From the NCBI GenBank assembly GCA_937960435.1, contig CALGPN010000016.1, positions 61,336 to 125,335 on the forward strand: a stretch of 64,000 nt of DNA, written 5' to 3'. The translations under genes were made by a program, and so were the position numbers. This stretch comes from an uncultured Desulfosoma sp. (GTDB lineage: Bacteria > Desulfobacterota > Syntrophobacteria > Syntrophobacterales > DSM-9756). Below are positions 26,949-35,435 of this stretch, piece after piece. The stretch's first letter is position 1. Every line of letters starts with the position of its first letter. Below the pieces are notes generated by a model. It worked only from the letters and a program-made list of their open reading frames with translations, had not been told where the DNA came from and did not search any database.

Positions 26949-27538
26949 GAAAAAGGCCCTTGAGGTGCCTTCGTCGAAGGTCCGTCGATCACGATGCCTT
27001 CCAAGTGCAGGAGCGCCTTTTTGATGGAAAGTCCTCCGGAATACCCCCCCGGGGATCCGTTGCGTCCGACCACACGATGGCAGGGCACGACGATGGCCGT
27101 CGGGTTCTTGCCGCACGCTTGGCCGACGGCCCTGGCACCGTGCGGGCATCCCACGCTTCGGGCGATATCAGTGTAAGTCACGGCGGTGCCGTAAGGAATT
27201 TGACACAGCGCCTGCCAGACCATGCGCTGAAAAACGGTCCCCCCGATCCAGTCTAAAGGCACCTGCGGATGGCTTCCCGCACCCTGGAGGTAATTCGTCA
27301 AAGCTTCCCGGGCTGCCTTGGATATGTCGTTGCCCTTCCAAAAAATTTCTTGGGCGGGAAACAGGCGACGAACATAGGCCTCCATGATGCGCCGCACGTC
27401 GGCGTCCCCAAGGTCTCCCAAGGCTCGCAGAAAATCAGAACCGAACACATGGCACGCGCACAAACCCTTCGACGTGGCTCCCGTGAGGATCCATCCCCAT
27501 GGAGGCTCGAGAAACCGATCGATCCACACGGCGGCCAT
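26945..27538 (-). CDS. ogt: Methylated-DNA--protein-cysteine methyltransferase
   Basis: A 197-residue suicidal repair protein. The active-site PCHRV is present (AIVVPCHRVVGRNGS) with the preceding HTH GTAVTYTDIARSVG and the arginine finger RAVGQACGKNP, and downstream GGYSGGLSIKKALLHLEG. It removes alkyl groups from O6-guanine/O4-thymine. I choose ATG 27538 (AAGGGTGAAGG upstream); a GTG at 27547 that overlaps the previous stop is also possible. It is the last gene after an MBL hydrolase. Confidence 0.92.
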   Translation of the reverse strand: MAAVWIDRFLEPPWGWILTGATSKGLCACHVFGSDFLRALGDLGDADVRRIMEAYVRRLFPAQEIFWKGNDISKAAREALTNYLQGAGSHPQVPLDWIGGTVFQRMVWQALCQIPYGTAVTYTDIARSVGCPHGARAVGQACGKNPTAIVVPCHRVVGRNGSPGGYSGGLSIKKALLHLEGIVIDGPSTKAPQGPFS

Positions 27539-27543
27539 CGCCT

Positions 27544-28197
27544 TCACCCTTCGCCGTCCAAAAGGAAATCGGTGATGTAGGGGTTCGTTTCCATTTCGCG
27601 GCCCACCGTGGAGGTCGGCTGGTCCCCGTAATCGTGACCCGGCCACACCACGGTTTCCGGGGGAAGCTGGGTGATTTTCCGGAGGGATTCCAAAATCTGC
27701 TCGAAGGAGGCTCCGGGAAGATCGGTCCGGCCCACGGCGCCGACAAAAAGCGTATCTCCCGTAAAGAGATGGTCGTCGATGAGGATGCAGCAGGCACCGG
27801 GAGTGTGCCCCGGGGTGTGGAGGAACCGCATGGTGAGCGAGCCGAACGTCAAGGTGTCGCCGTCTTGGATGCGCACATCGGCGGGCGGGCTGATGGGGAA
27901 TCCCATGGCGCGAGCGAAGGCCTGATTTTCCGGCATCTGAAAGAAATCGTCGTCCAAGGCATGGAGAACGATGGGCGCGCCCGTGAGTTCCTTCATGCGC
28001 CCGTTGCCGCATGTATGATCGGCGTGCCCGTGGGTGTTGACAATATAGCGGCAAACGGCATTATTGGCTTGAAGCAGCGCCGCCAATTCCTCCTCGTTTC
28101 CCGCGGGATCGATCAGGATCGCCTCTCCCGTCTTTTCGTCGATCACGAGATAGCAAAACACTTCCATCATGCCGACCGGCTTTTGCACGATTTTCAT
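27544..28197 (-). CDS. Glyoxalase II-like MBL-fold hydrolase
   Basis: A 217-residue metallo-hydrolase starting at ATG 28197 (MKIVQKPVG) after GGGGGGAGC. Metal motif THGHADHTCGN, then HTPGHTPGACC, FTGDTLFVGAVGRTDLPG and VVWPGHDYG. The DTLFVGAVGRTDLPG block is typical of hydroxyacylglutathione hydrolase/persulfide dioxygenase relatives. The substrate is unknown. It overlaps or abuts ogt downstream and is divergent from the PrmA-like gene. Confidence 0.85.
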   Translation of the reverse strand: MKIVQKPVGMMEVFCYLVIDEKTGEAILIDPAGNEEELAALLQANNAVCRYIVNTHGHADHTCGNGRMKELTGAPIVLHALDDDFFQMPENQAFARAMGFPISPPADVRIQDGDTLTFGSLTMRFLHTPGHTPGACCILIDDHLFTGDTLFVGAVGRTDLPGASFEQILESLRKITQLPPETVVWPGHDYGDQPTSTVGREMETNPYITDFLLDGEG

Positions 28198-28279
28198 GGC
28201 GCTCCCCCCTTTTGAGACCCCTTCGGCATGCCGGAGAAACCGCCGCCGATTTTCCACCAGCCATGGAAAGGTTCTTAAA

Positions 28280-29212
28280 ATGGTACAGGATCGCTTCAAT
28301 GTCAAAAGATCTCCATCGTCTGGAGCCGACTCCGACGATCCGTGTCCCCCGGTGGCCCGGGATCGCCTTTGCGTGCTGGAATGTGTGCCCCCTCCCGGCG
28401 CGGGCTTGGAAGTCCGCTGCGAAGGGGCACTCGGATGCTGGCGCGAACCTCCCTATGCGTACTATTTCTTCCGGCAAAGTGCGGCGGAAAAGGCTCTGGT
28501 CTCTCTGGAGGCTCTGGGGTTTCATATCACGGGCCGCTATGAAATGACCTATGAGCAGTGGCAGCGCCTGCCGAGCCGCACATTGGATGTGGGGCCGTTT
28601 CGTATTGTCTACGGGCCGTCGGAAGAGCGTGGGCCCTCGAGGCTTCTCAAACTCATCTTCCTTAACCCCGGATTGGTCTTCGGATCCGGAATGCACCCCA
28701 CAACGCAGCTGTGCCTTCAACTTCTTGGAAGGATTTTTTGTCCGGCGACCATGACGACCGTGGTGGATTTGGGGACGGGAACAGGGGTTCTGGCCCTGGC
28801 GGCCGCGCGTTTGGGAGCCCGTCAGGTTGTGGCTGTGGACGTCAATCCTTTGGCTGTTCAGGAAGCCGCCGCCAATGTCACCAGAAACCGGCTGGGTGAA
28901 AGGATTTTCCCGGTGGCGGCCGAGGGGTTGAGCGCGGTGAGCCGTTTCGGCCGGCTGCTGATCATGAATTTGGAATGGCGGAGCCTCCAGGCCGTGCTGC
29001 AGACGGACGCCTGGAGGCGTTTTCCTTATGTTTTGTGCAGTGGATATCTTCACGCGCACGCCCAGGAGGTTCTCGACCGGCTTTGTGGCACTCATGGGCA
29101 TCAGGCAAATGGGGAACTCGAGGGATGGGGAGCCTCCTTTTGGGTCCGCAGGGATTGTAATCTTGTCCCGTCCGCGCGCACCCGAGCATCGGAGGAAAGC
29201 GCCGCCCGCTAA
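28280..29212 (+). CDS. PrmA-like 50S ribosomal protein L11 methyltransferase family protein
   Basis: A 310-residue protein. The diagnostic PrmA region is NPGLVFGSGMHPTTQLCL followed by the SAM motif VVDLGTGTGVLALAAARLGA and VVAVDVNPLAVQEAAANV. The normal NPPY-like catalytic motif is replaced by LLIMNLEW. The N-terminal ~120 residues diverge from standard PrmA. I start at ATG 28280 (GGAAAGG upstream). It may methylate L11 or another protein; the altered motif makes the substrate uncertain. The last ~20 residues are Arg/Ser/Ala rich and look like recent extension. Confidence 0.75.
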   Translation: MVQDRFNVKRSPSSGADSDDPCPPVARDRLCVLECVPPPGAGLEVRCEGALGCWREPPYAYYFFRQSAAEKALVSLEALGFHITGRYEMTYEQWQRLPSRTLDVGPFRIVYGPSEERGPSRLLKLIFLNPGLVFGSGMHPTTQLCLQLLGRIFCPATMTTVVDLGTGTGVLALAAARLGARQVVAVDVNPLAVQEAAANVTRNRLGERIFPVAAEGLSAVSRFGRLLIMNLEWRSLQAVLQTDAWRRFPYVLCSGYLHAHAQEVLDRLCGTHGHQANGELEGWGASFWVRRDCNLVPSARTRASEESAAR

Positions 29213-29525
29213 ATTCCCGCCCTGCGTGGGGGACATCTACGCCCCGGGCCGTTCCCGAAGACGGAACGATGTTTCGGATCGCCGACGTTCCTTTTCGGTT
29301 CGGTATTGACAAACTTTGGGTCGTCCAATAAAAACAGATGACCCCGATGGCTGAAGATCTTTCCCGTTCCCCATGCCTCCCCTCCAGCGCCTGCGACTCC
29401 AGCACCGGGATCCATGCCGCTCACGTGTGCATTAGCCACCCACGGGTGGAACGCTTCGGTTTGTCAGGCATTTCTTTTTCGATCCGGTGATTTCGCGCTC
29501 TTTTGGGGAGATGGAGGAGGCTGCC
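29213..29525. other. Intergenic region carrying the leucine-cluster promoter
   Basis: 313 bases between the PrmA-like gene and the acyl-CoA dehydrogenase. Apart from the promoter at 29306-29334 and the ribosome site of the downstream gene I see no open frame with a start signal and no strong hairpin. Confidence 0.5.
29306..29334 (+). promoter_or_regulatory. Putative sigma-70 promoter of the acyl-CoA degradation operon
   Basis: A perfect TTGACA (29306-29311), a 17-base spacer and TAAAAA (29329-29334). It lies about 190 bases before the ivd ATG, leaving a long leader. Confidence 0.5.
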
Positions 29526-30710
29526 ATGGATTTTCAATTGAGTGACGAACAACGCATGATCAAGGAGACGGTTTACAAGTGGTCGGTCAACGAGCTCGGC
29601 CCCATTCAGGAAAAAGTGGATGAGGAAGACTGGTTCCCCCCGGACTTTTTTCAAAAATGCGCCGAAATCGGGATCCTCGGCATCACGATCGATGAAAAAT
29701 ACGGCGGCCTCGGCGGCGATGTGCTCATGCAGACCCTGGCCGTGGAGGAAATGAGCCGCATTTGCCCGGGTTTGGCCATGACCTACGCCGCCCATTCCAA
29801 TCTGTGCATGAACAACATTCATAAAAATGCCAATGAAAAGCTCAAGGAAAAATACCTGCCGCCCATGGTCCGCGGCGAAAAGATCGGCGCCCTGGGGCTC
29901 ACCGAACCCAACGCCGGCTCCGACGCCATGAGTTTACGCACGCGGGCGGAAAAGAAAGGGGACAAGTACATCCTCAACGGCACCAAGATGTTCATCACCA
30001 ACGGGCCCATCGCCGATGTCATGTTGGTTTACGCCAAGACGGCACCGGAGAAGGGCGCCAAGGGCATCAGCGCCTTCATTGTGGAAAAGGACTTTCCCGG
30101 TTTTTCGGTTTCAAGGAAACTCAAAAAATGCGGCATGCGTGGGTCTCCGACAGGCGAACTGGTTTTTGAAGACTGCGAAGTGCCGGCGGAAAACTTGGTG
30201 GGCGAAGAAAACATGGGCGTCCATGTCATGACCAGCGGGCTCGACATCGAACGCATCGTGCTGGCCGGCGGGTCTCTCGGCATGGCCCAACAGGCTCTGG
30301 ACTATTCCATAAAATATGCGGCCGAAAGGGAGCAGTTCGGGCAACCCATCGGTAAGTTCCAAATGATTCAGCAAAAACTGGCCGACATGTACGCCCGGAC
30401 CGAGGCGGCCCGCCTTTTGGTGTATCGGGCGGCGGAGGTAGCCCAAAGAGCTGCCCGCGGCGGCAAAGGGACGGAGCTCACCAAGCAGGCGGCGGCGGCT
30501 GTGCTCTTCGCCTCTGAAACAGCCACATGGGTGTGCAACGAGGCCATTCAGATCCACGGAGGGTACGGCTATTGTTTGGAATTCCCCGTCCAGAAATTGT
30601 GGCGTGACGCCAAACTGTACGAAATCGGCGGGGGGACCAACGAAATTCGGCGGATCGTCATTGCCCGGGAGCTGCTGCGCGAAGCTTTCGCTCGAGCCGG
30701 CAAGGCCTAG
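29526..30710 (+). CDS. ivd: Isovaleryl-CoA dehydrogenase-type acyl-CoA dehydrogenase
   Basis: A 394-residue flavoenzyme from ATG 29526 (GGAGGAGG upstream). FAD/substrate motifs GALGLTEPNAGSDAMS and MFITNG are present. The catalytic base is in the isovaleryl position, Glu242 in GLDIERIVLAGGS, while the usual ACAD base site near the C-terminus reads YEIGGGTNEIRR, as in IVD. This diagnostic swap, with RGSPTGELVFEDCEVP, makes IVD the best call. It oxidises isovaleryl-CoA to 3-methylcrotonyl-CoA, passing electrons to ETF. First gene of a leucine-like cluster with hydratase, carboxyltransferase and lyase-like genes. Confidence 0.88.
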   Translation: MDFQLSDEQRMIKETVYKWSVNELGPIQEKVDEEDWFPPDFFQKCAEIGILGITIDEKYGGLGGDVLMQTLAVEEMSRICPGLAMTYAAHSNLCMNNIHKNANEKLKEKYLPPMVRGEKIGALGLTEPNAGSDAMSLRTRAEKKGDKYILNGTKMFITNGPIADVMLVYAKTAPEKGAKGISAFIVEKDFPGFSVSRKLKKCGMRGSPTGELVFEDCEVPAENLVGEENMGVHVMTSGLDIERIVLAGGSLGMAQQALDYSIKYAAEREQFGQPIGKFQMIQQKLADMYARTEAARLLVYRAAEVAQRAARGGKGTELTKQAAAAVLFASETATWVCNEAIQIHGGYGYCLEFPVQKLWRDAKLYEIGGGTNEIRRIVIARELLREAFARAGKA

Positions 30711-30782
30711 AGCCTGATGGTCTTAATGCGGGCTCAGGCGTCGTGGTCACCAGTGGAGAAAGCGGGAGACAAGGAGGGGGCT

Positions 30783-31565
30783 ATGGAGCATCCTGTGGTG
30801 CTGGAAGAGCGCAAAGACCAAACGGCGATTCTGACGTTGAACCGGCCTGAGGTCATGAATTCGTTCAATTTCGCCATGCTGCGCGGGCTGCAGGAAAAGA
30901 TCGACGCCTTGCGCTTCGATCCGGACATTCGCGTCGTCATCATCACCGGAGCGGGGGACAAGGCATTTTGCGCCGGGGCGGACCTCAAAGAGCGGGCGAC
31001 ATTGTCGGACATTCAGGTCAAGGAGTTCATCTTTACCATCCGCAACCTCTTTACCGCCGTGGAGTATCTTCCCAAGCCGGTCATCGCCGCCGTCAACGGC
31101 GTCGCTTTGGGCGGCGGAACGGAACTGGCCCTGGCCTGCGACATCCGCATGGCCGCATCCAGTGCCACCATGGGCCTGACGGAAACACGACTGGCCATCA
31201 TTCCCGGGGCGGGAGGCACCCAGAGGCTGCCGCGGTTGGTGGGTCGAGGCAAAGCCAAGGAGCTGATCTTTACCGGGAGGCGGGTCGGCGCCGACGAAGC
31301 CCTTCAAATCGGGTTGGTCAACAAGGTCGTTGCCCCGGAAAAACTTATGGAAGCATGCCTGGAGATGGCCGCCATGATCTGCGAGACGGGACCCATCGCC
31401 ATCCAGCAGGCCAAATACGCCATCAATTACGGGCTGGAAACCGATTTGCACACGGGCTTGGCCATTGAATCCAACGCCTATTGGATCACCATTCCCACGG
31501 AGGACCGCTTGGAAGGGCTTGCCGCTTTCCGCGAAAAGCGCAAACCCGACTACAAGGGCAAATGA
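30783..31565 (+). CDS. Enoyl-CoA hydratase, methylglutaconyl-CoA hydratase (AUH)-like
   Basis: A 260-residue crotonase. The oxyanion-hole motif AFCAGADLKER and GVALGGGTELALACDIRMAA are intact, followed by MGLTETRLAIIPGAGGTQRL, which is very close to AUH. AUH converts 3-methylglutaconyl-CoA to HMG-CoA. ATG 30783 follows GGAGGAGG; the frame upstream is not needed. The neighbours ivd and a methylcrotonyl-CoA carboxylase-like subunit support the leucine reading, although short-chain enoyl-CoA hydratase cannot be excluded. Confidence 0.85.
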   Translation: MEHPVVLEERKDQTAILTLNRPEVMNSFNFAMLRGLQEKIDALRFDPDIRVVIITGAGDKAFCAGADLKERATLSDIQVKEFIFTIRNLFTAVEYLPKPVIAAVNGVALGGGTELALACDIRMAASSATMGLTETRLAIIPGAGGTQRLPRLVGRGKAKELIFTGRRVGADEALQIGLVNKVVAPEKLMEACLEMAAMICETGPIAIQQAKYAINYGLETDLHTGLAIESNAYWITIPTEDRLEGLAAFREKRKPDYKGK

Positions 31566-31613
31566 GGGGCGCGGTATGGCGACCAATCCGATGGGAAGGA
31601 AAAGGGTGACGCT

Positions 31614-33215
31614 ATGAGCGATGCGCGAGCGGAAAACAGGGCTTTTTGGGAAAACGAAGAGCTCAAACTGGACGAGCGGGTCTATGAGGCCATGTGGCCT
31701 GGGGGCGAAGCGGCCGTGCAGAGGCTGGCCAAGCAGGGAAAGCAGCCCGTGCGGCAACTCATCGACAAACTCATCGATCCCGGCACGGAGTTTTACGAAC
31801 TGAGCCGTTTGGCCGGCTTCGGGATGCATTACCCGGAAGTGGACGATGTGCCCTGCGGGGGGATCGTCACAGGGATCGGCAAGATCTACGGCAACTGGAC
31901 GATGATCATCGCCAACGACAGCCGGGTCAAGGCCGGAACGTACTTTCCCATCACGCTGAAAAAGCACATGAGGGCCCAGGCCATTGCGGAACGATGCGGT
32001 CTAAACTGCGTCTATATCGCCGATTCGGGCGGCGCCTTCTTGCCCATGCAGGCGGACGTGTTCCCCGACGACGGCCATTTCGGGTCCATGTTCTACAACA
32101 TGGCCCGCATGTCCGCCCAGGGGCTCAAGCAGATCACCTTGAGCACGGGAGGCAACACCGCGGGCGGCGCCTACATCGTCTTCATGGCGTGTCAGGCCGT
32201 CATGATCGAAAAGCTGGCGTACTCGTTCCTCGGAGGCCCCCCTTTGGTGAAGGCGGCGACGGGAGAAGTGATTTCCGCTGAGGATCTAGGCGGGGCCCGG
32301 GTGCACACCCAGATTTCGGGCGGTGCGGACCATTTTTGTCGAACCCAGGACGAGGCCATCGAAAAGGTTCGGGAAATCCTTTCCTTGGAGCCGCCGCAGA
32401 AGATCCACATTCACCGCTACGCCGAATCTCCGCCTTTGGTTCCGGTGGAGACCATCTATGAAGAGCTGCCGGCGAAGATCCATCAGGGAATCAACGTGCG
32501 GGCCGTCATTCAAGCCTTCGCCGATGACAGCCACTTCATTGAGTACAAGAAAAATTACGCCCCCGGCCGTGGGGACAACATTGTCACGGGCAAAATCCGC
32601 CTCAAGGGCATCCCCGTGGGGATCATCGCCTCCAACGGGTTGGGCATCATCTTCGTGGAAGCGGCCCGCAAGGCGACCGAATGGATCGTGCGCTGTTGTC
32701 AGGAAAAGACCCCCCTGCTCTTCATCCAAAGCTCTCCAGGTTATATGGTGGGTTCGGAATCGGAACACATGGGCATCGGAAAATACGGCGCGGATATGGT
32801 CCGAGCCGTTTCCTGCGCCCAGGTGCCGCGCATCCAGCTGGTCATCGGCCCCGACAACGGAGCGGCAAATTACGGCATGTGCGGTCGAGCCTACCGTCCG
32901 CATTTTCTCTTCGCCACCATGAGGGCCCGCACCTCGGTGATGAGCGGCCGATCGGCGGCCGAAGTGCTTTTGTCCATCGAAGAGCGCAAACGGGCGGCGG
33001 AAGGAAATCCCATGAGCGATGGGGAAAAGCAGGCTTTTCGCATGCAGATGATCGAAAAATACGACGGGGAAGCTCACCCGTTTTTTTGCGGAGCCAGGCT
33101 GTTGAACGACAGGGTGTTGAAGTTTCGGGAAATTCGAGACTGGCTGGCCATGGCTTTCGAAGTCAGCCTACTCAAACCCATCGGGGAACCGGCCTTCGGC
33201 AACCTGCGGTTCTAG
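31614..33215 (+). CDS. Methylcrotonyl-CoA-type acyl-CoA carboxylase, carboxyltransferase subunit
   Basis: A 533-residue carboxyltransferase (N and C crotonase-like halves). It has GTYFPITLKKHMRAQAIAE, IADSGGAFLPMQADVFPDD, GPPLVKAATGEVISAEDLGG, the biotin-pocket PLLFIQSSPGYMVG and AANYGMCGRAYRPHFLF. These fit the MCC beta group better than propionyl-CoA carboxylase. No biotin carboxylase or biotin carrier gene is adjacent, so it must pair with a subunit encoded elsewhere or act in a decarboxylase complex. It lies 48 bases after the hydratase with AAGGAAAAGGG-type site. Confidence 0.85.
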   Translation: MSDARAENRAFWENEELKLDERVYEAMWPGGEAAVQRLAKQGKQPVRQLIDKLIDPGTEFYELSRLAGFGMHYPEVDDVPCGGIVTGIGKIYGNWTMIIANDSRVKAGTYFPITLKKHMRAQAIAERCGLNCVYIADSGGAFLPMQADVFPDDGHFGSMFYNMARMSAQGLKQITLSTGGNTAGGAYIVFMACQAVMIEKLAYSFLGGPPLVKAATGEVISAEDLGGARVHTQISGGADHFCRTQDEAIEKVREILSLEPPQKIHIHRYAESPPLVPVETIYEELPAKIHQGINVRAVIQAFADDSHFIEYKKNYAPGRGDNIVTGKIRLKGIPVGIIASNGLGIIFVEAARKATEWIVRCCQEKTPLLFIQSSPGYMVGSESEHMGIGKYGADMVRAVSCAQVPRIQLVIGPDNGAANYGMCGRAYRPHFLFATMRARTSVMSGRSAAEVLLSIEERKRAAEGNPMSDGEKQAFRMQMIEKYDGEAHPFFCGARLLNDRVLKFREIRDWLAMAFEVSLLKPIGEPAFGNLRF

Positions 33216-33316
33216 CCACTGCCGAATGTGTGAAACCGCCTCACATGCCGCCCACAGAAGGAAGCAGTGCAAGGCGACCATTCCAACCCATCTCCGACAC
33301 CTGAGGAGGATCTACC

Positions 33317-34336
33317 ATGGCAACGATGAATTATCCGAAGAAAGTGGTTCTGGGCGACATCACGGTTCGAGACGGCTTCCAGCACGAAGAAAAGTACATC
33401 CCTCTCGAAGCCAAGCTGTGGGTGGCCGAACAGCTTGTGCTTGCCGGATTCCGCCGCATCGAGCTCACCAACTTGGGCAACCCGAAGGGTATGCCCCAGT
33501 TCAAGGACGCCGATGAGCTTCTCAAAGCCTTTCGGCAAAGCAAAAAGATCGCTCACCTTATTAAGGACGTGGAAGTGACGGCCATCACGATCCGGGAAAA
33601 GGCCGTGGAACGTGCCATCAAGGCCCGTCAGGAAGGCTACGGGCCGGACCGGATCCTTTTCATGGTCTCGACCAGCGAGTCTCATCACAAGAAGAACTCC
33701 GGGACGAGTCTGGCCGAATACTGGAAAATGTGTGAGGAATATATCCCCAAGGCCCATGCGGCGGGGATGAAGGTCTGCGGCACGGTGAGCACCATTTGGG
33801 GCTGCCCCATCGAAGGCCCCACGGAACTCAAGAAGGCCGTGGAATTTACCCAGAGATGGTTGGATATCGGTGCCGACGACATCGAACATGCGGATCATGA
33901 CGGGTCGGCTCCGCCCAACAAGGTCTATGAGTACTTCTCCATGATTCTCGACGCCATTCCAGACCCGACCAAGCACATCGCCCATTTCCACGTGACCCGC
34001 GGCTGGGGTCTGGCCAATGTTTTGGCGGCCCTGCAGGCGGGGATCACCCATTTCGAGGGCACCATGGGCGGGATCGGGGGACAGCCGGCAAACTTCGTGG
34101 ACGGCGTCCCCGTGGCCGGCACCGGCTCTTACTACTACGTAGACCCGTCCATCGTAGGCCTGGTGTGCATGGAAGACATGGTGGTCATGATGGATGAAAT
34201 GGGCATCGAGACCGGCGTCGATGTGGACAAAGTGCTGGAAATCGGCCGCTGGGTGGAAAGAATCGTCGGCCGTCGTCTCCGCTCGGAATGTGTGCGCACG
34301 GGTCGGATTCCCAAATCCATGACCGGCCGCGGTTGA
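33317..34336 (+). CDS. HMG-CoA lyase-like TIM-barrel protein with altered active-site loop
   Basis: A 339-residue DRE-TIM metallolyase. The barrel start LGDITVRDGFQHEEKYIPLE keeps the Arg-Asp pair, and AHFHVTRGWGLANVLAALQ keeps both metal histidines. However, the mobile catalytic loop of HMG-CoA lyases, GGCPYA, reads GGIGGQPANF, so the catalytic Cys is Gln, and an insert of about 18 residues follows before MEDMVVMMDEMGIETGVD. Operon position suggests the final HMG-CoA step, but the active site argues for a different carbon-carbon bond reaction. Start ATG 33317 follows GGAGGA. Confidence 0.75.
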   Translation: MATMNYPKKVVLGDITVRDGFQHEEKYIPLEAKLWVAEQLVLAGFRRIELTNLGNPKGMPQFKDADELLKAFRQSKKIAHLIKDVEVTAITIREKAVERAIKARQEGYGPDRILFMVSTSESHHKKNSGTSLAEYWKMCEEYIPKAHAAGMKVCGTVSTIWGCPIEGPTELKKAVEFTQRWLDIGADDIEHADHDGSAPPNKVYEYFSMILDAIPDPTKHIAHFHVTRGWGLANVLAALQAGITHFEGTMGGIGGQPANFVDGVPVAGTGSYYYVDPSIVGLVCMEDMVVMMDEMGIETGVDVDKVLEIGRWVERIVGRRLRSECVRTGRIPKSMTGRG

Positions 34337-34349
34337 TCAGCGTCCCATG

Positions 34350-34378
34350 GGGGCACGGCATGCCGTGCCCCTTCCCTT
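34350..34378 (+). terminator. Probable terminator of the acyl-CoA operon
   Basis: A 22-base perfect palindrome (34350-34371; arms GGGGCACGGCA and TGCCGTGCCCC) 13 bases after the lyase-like stop, followed by TTCCCTTTA. The U-tract is imperfect. Confidence 0.6.
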
Positions 34379-34457
34379 TACCTCTCCAAGTTTGCCGTTG
34401 CCTCCATACCCTGCCGTGCCGTATTCATGAGACGAAAAACGCGTCAAGGGGGCCCCT

Positions 34458-35417
34458 ATGGAATACGGCATCCGGCGGTACGAATCATCCCAACGGTTGT
34501 GGTGGTTTAGCTTTTTCCTGCTGTGCCTTCTCGTGGGCTTTCCCGTCTCGGGGCGTCTTCAGGCGTGGTTTGGACGTTCCCTTGTCGACGGAACCCTCAA
34601 GCCCAAGGAAGCCCTACGAGGTGCGGATTTTTGGCTGAGCACCCCGTGGGCGTCTCAAGGGCTATTGGGACCGGTGATCGTCTACCTCGTGGGGGTCTTG
34701 GTTGCTTGTCTCGTTTTGAGGACCTTGTGGTTGGTTGTTCAGATCGTGGGAACGTTTTTGGTGGCGGGCAGCTTGAAAAGGTATTGCGGTGCGCTGCCCC
34801 GAGTGTCGAAGCCCGGCGGATCCGAATGGCTCCTGGAAAATCCGACCAAGGCCCTGCCGGTGGAAAGCCTTGCCCGGGAAGCTTGCCGACTGCCGTGGTC
34901 CCTTTTTTCTCTGGCCCATAAACGGCTTCGGTTGCTCGTCTCAGACGGGCGGGGGATCCCGTCTTCCGATGAAATGCTTCAGCGGGAACAGCGCCTGGAA
35001 GGGGTGGACTGGCAACTGGTGGGTTCTTCTTGGGACGCCTTTCGCTCCATCGGGCGAGCGCTGCCGCTGCTGGGTTTTGTCCAATCGGCCTGGGTTTTTT
35101 ACCTGTGGCTCCAACCGGTCATGGACGGCGCCCAGGACGTGGGAAGCGCCGCCGTCGCGGGCATTGCCAGCCTTCTGGCTTTGGTTCAAACAGTCGGGGC
35201 AGCCCTGGCGTTCGCTTTGGGCTCCGGGTTTCTTTCTCGATTGGAAAACCTCTATCTTTCAAGGCTGGACGGCCTCTTCTACGACCAGCTCCTCGCCCGC
35301 GCGCCCCTTCATAACGCAGACACCCTGTTGATCCTAAAGAGCCTGTCCCGCCACTTCCAGGACATCCAGGAGCGGCTCAAACGCCTGGAACAAGCCTTGT
35401 TGCGAGAACGTTCCTGA
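34458..35417 (+). CDS. Membrane protein with weak MotA/TolQ/ExbB-like region
   Basis: A 319-residue protein with about four hydrophobic segments: near residues 16-31, 70-100, 205-225 and 235-260. The segment ALPLLGFVQSAWVFYLW then AVAGIASLLALVQTVGAALA resembles the proline/glycine-rich pore region of MotA/TolQ/ExbB proteins. The C-terminus is a coiled coil (HFQDIQERLKRLEQALL). There is no ExbD/TolR/MotB partner nearby, so an energy-transducing role is only a suggestion. Start ATG 34458 is 11 bases after AAGGGGG. Likely single-gene unit. Confidence 0.55.
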   Translation: MEYGIRRYESSQRLWWFSFFLLCLLVGFPVSGRLQAWFGRSLVDGTLKPKEALRGADFWLSTPWASQGLLGPVIVYLVGVLVACLVLRTLWLVVQIVGTFLVAGSLKRYCGALPRVSKPGGSEWLLENPTKALPVESLAREACRLPWSLFSLAHKRLRLLVSDGRGIPSSDEMLQREQRLEGVDWQLVGSSWDAFRSIGRALPLLGFVQSAWVFYLWLQPVMDGAQDVGSAAVAGIASLLALVQTVGAALAFALGSGFLSRLENLYLSRLDGLFYDQLLARAPLHNADTLLILKSLSRHFQDIQERLKRLEQALLRERS

Positions 35418-35435
35418 AGGCGGCCCTAAAGCCTT

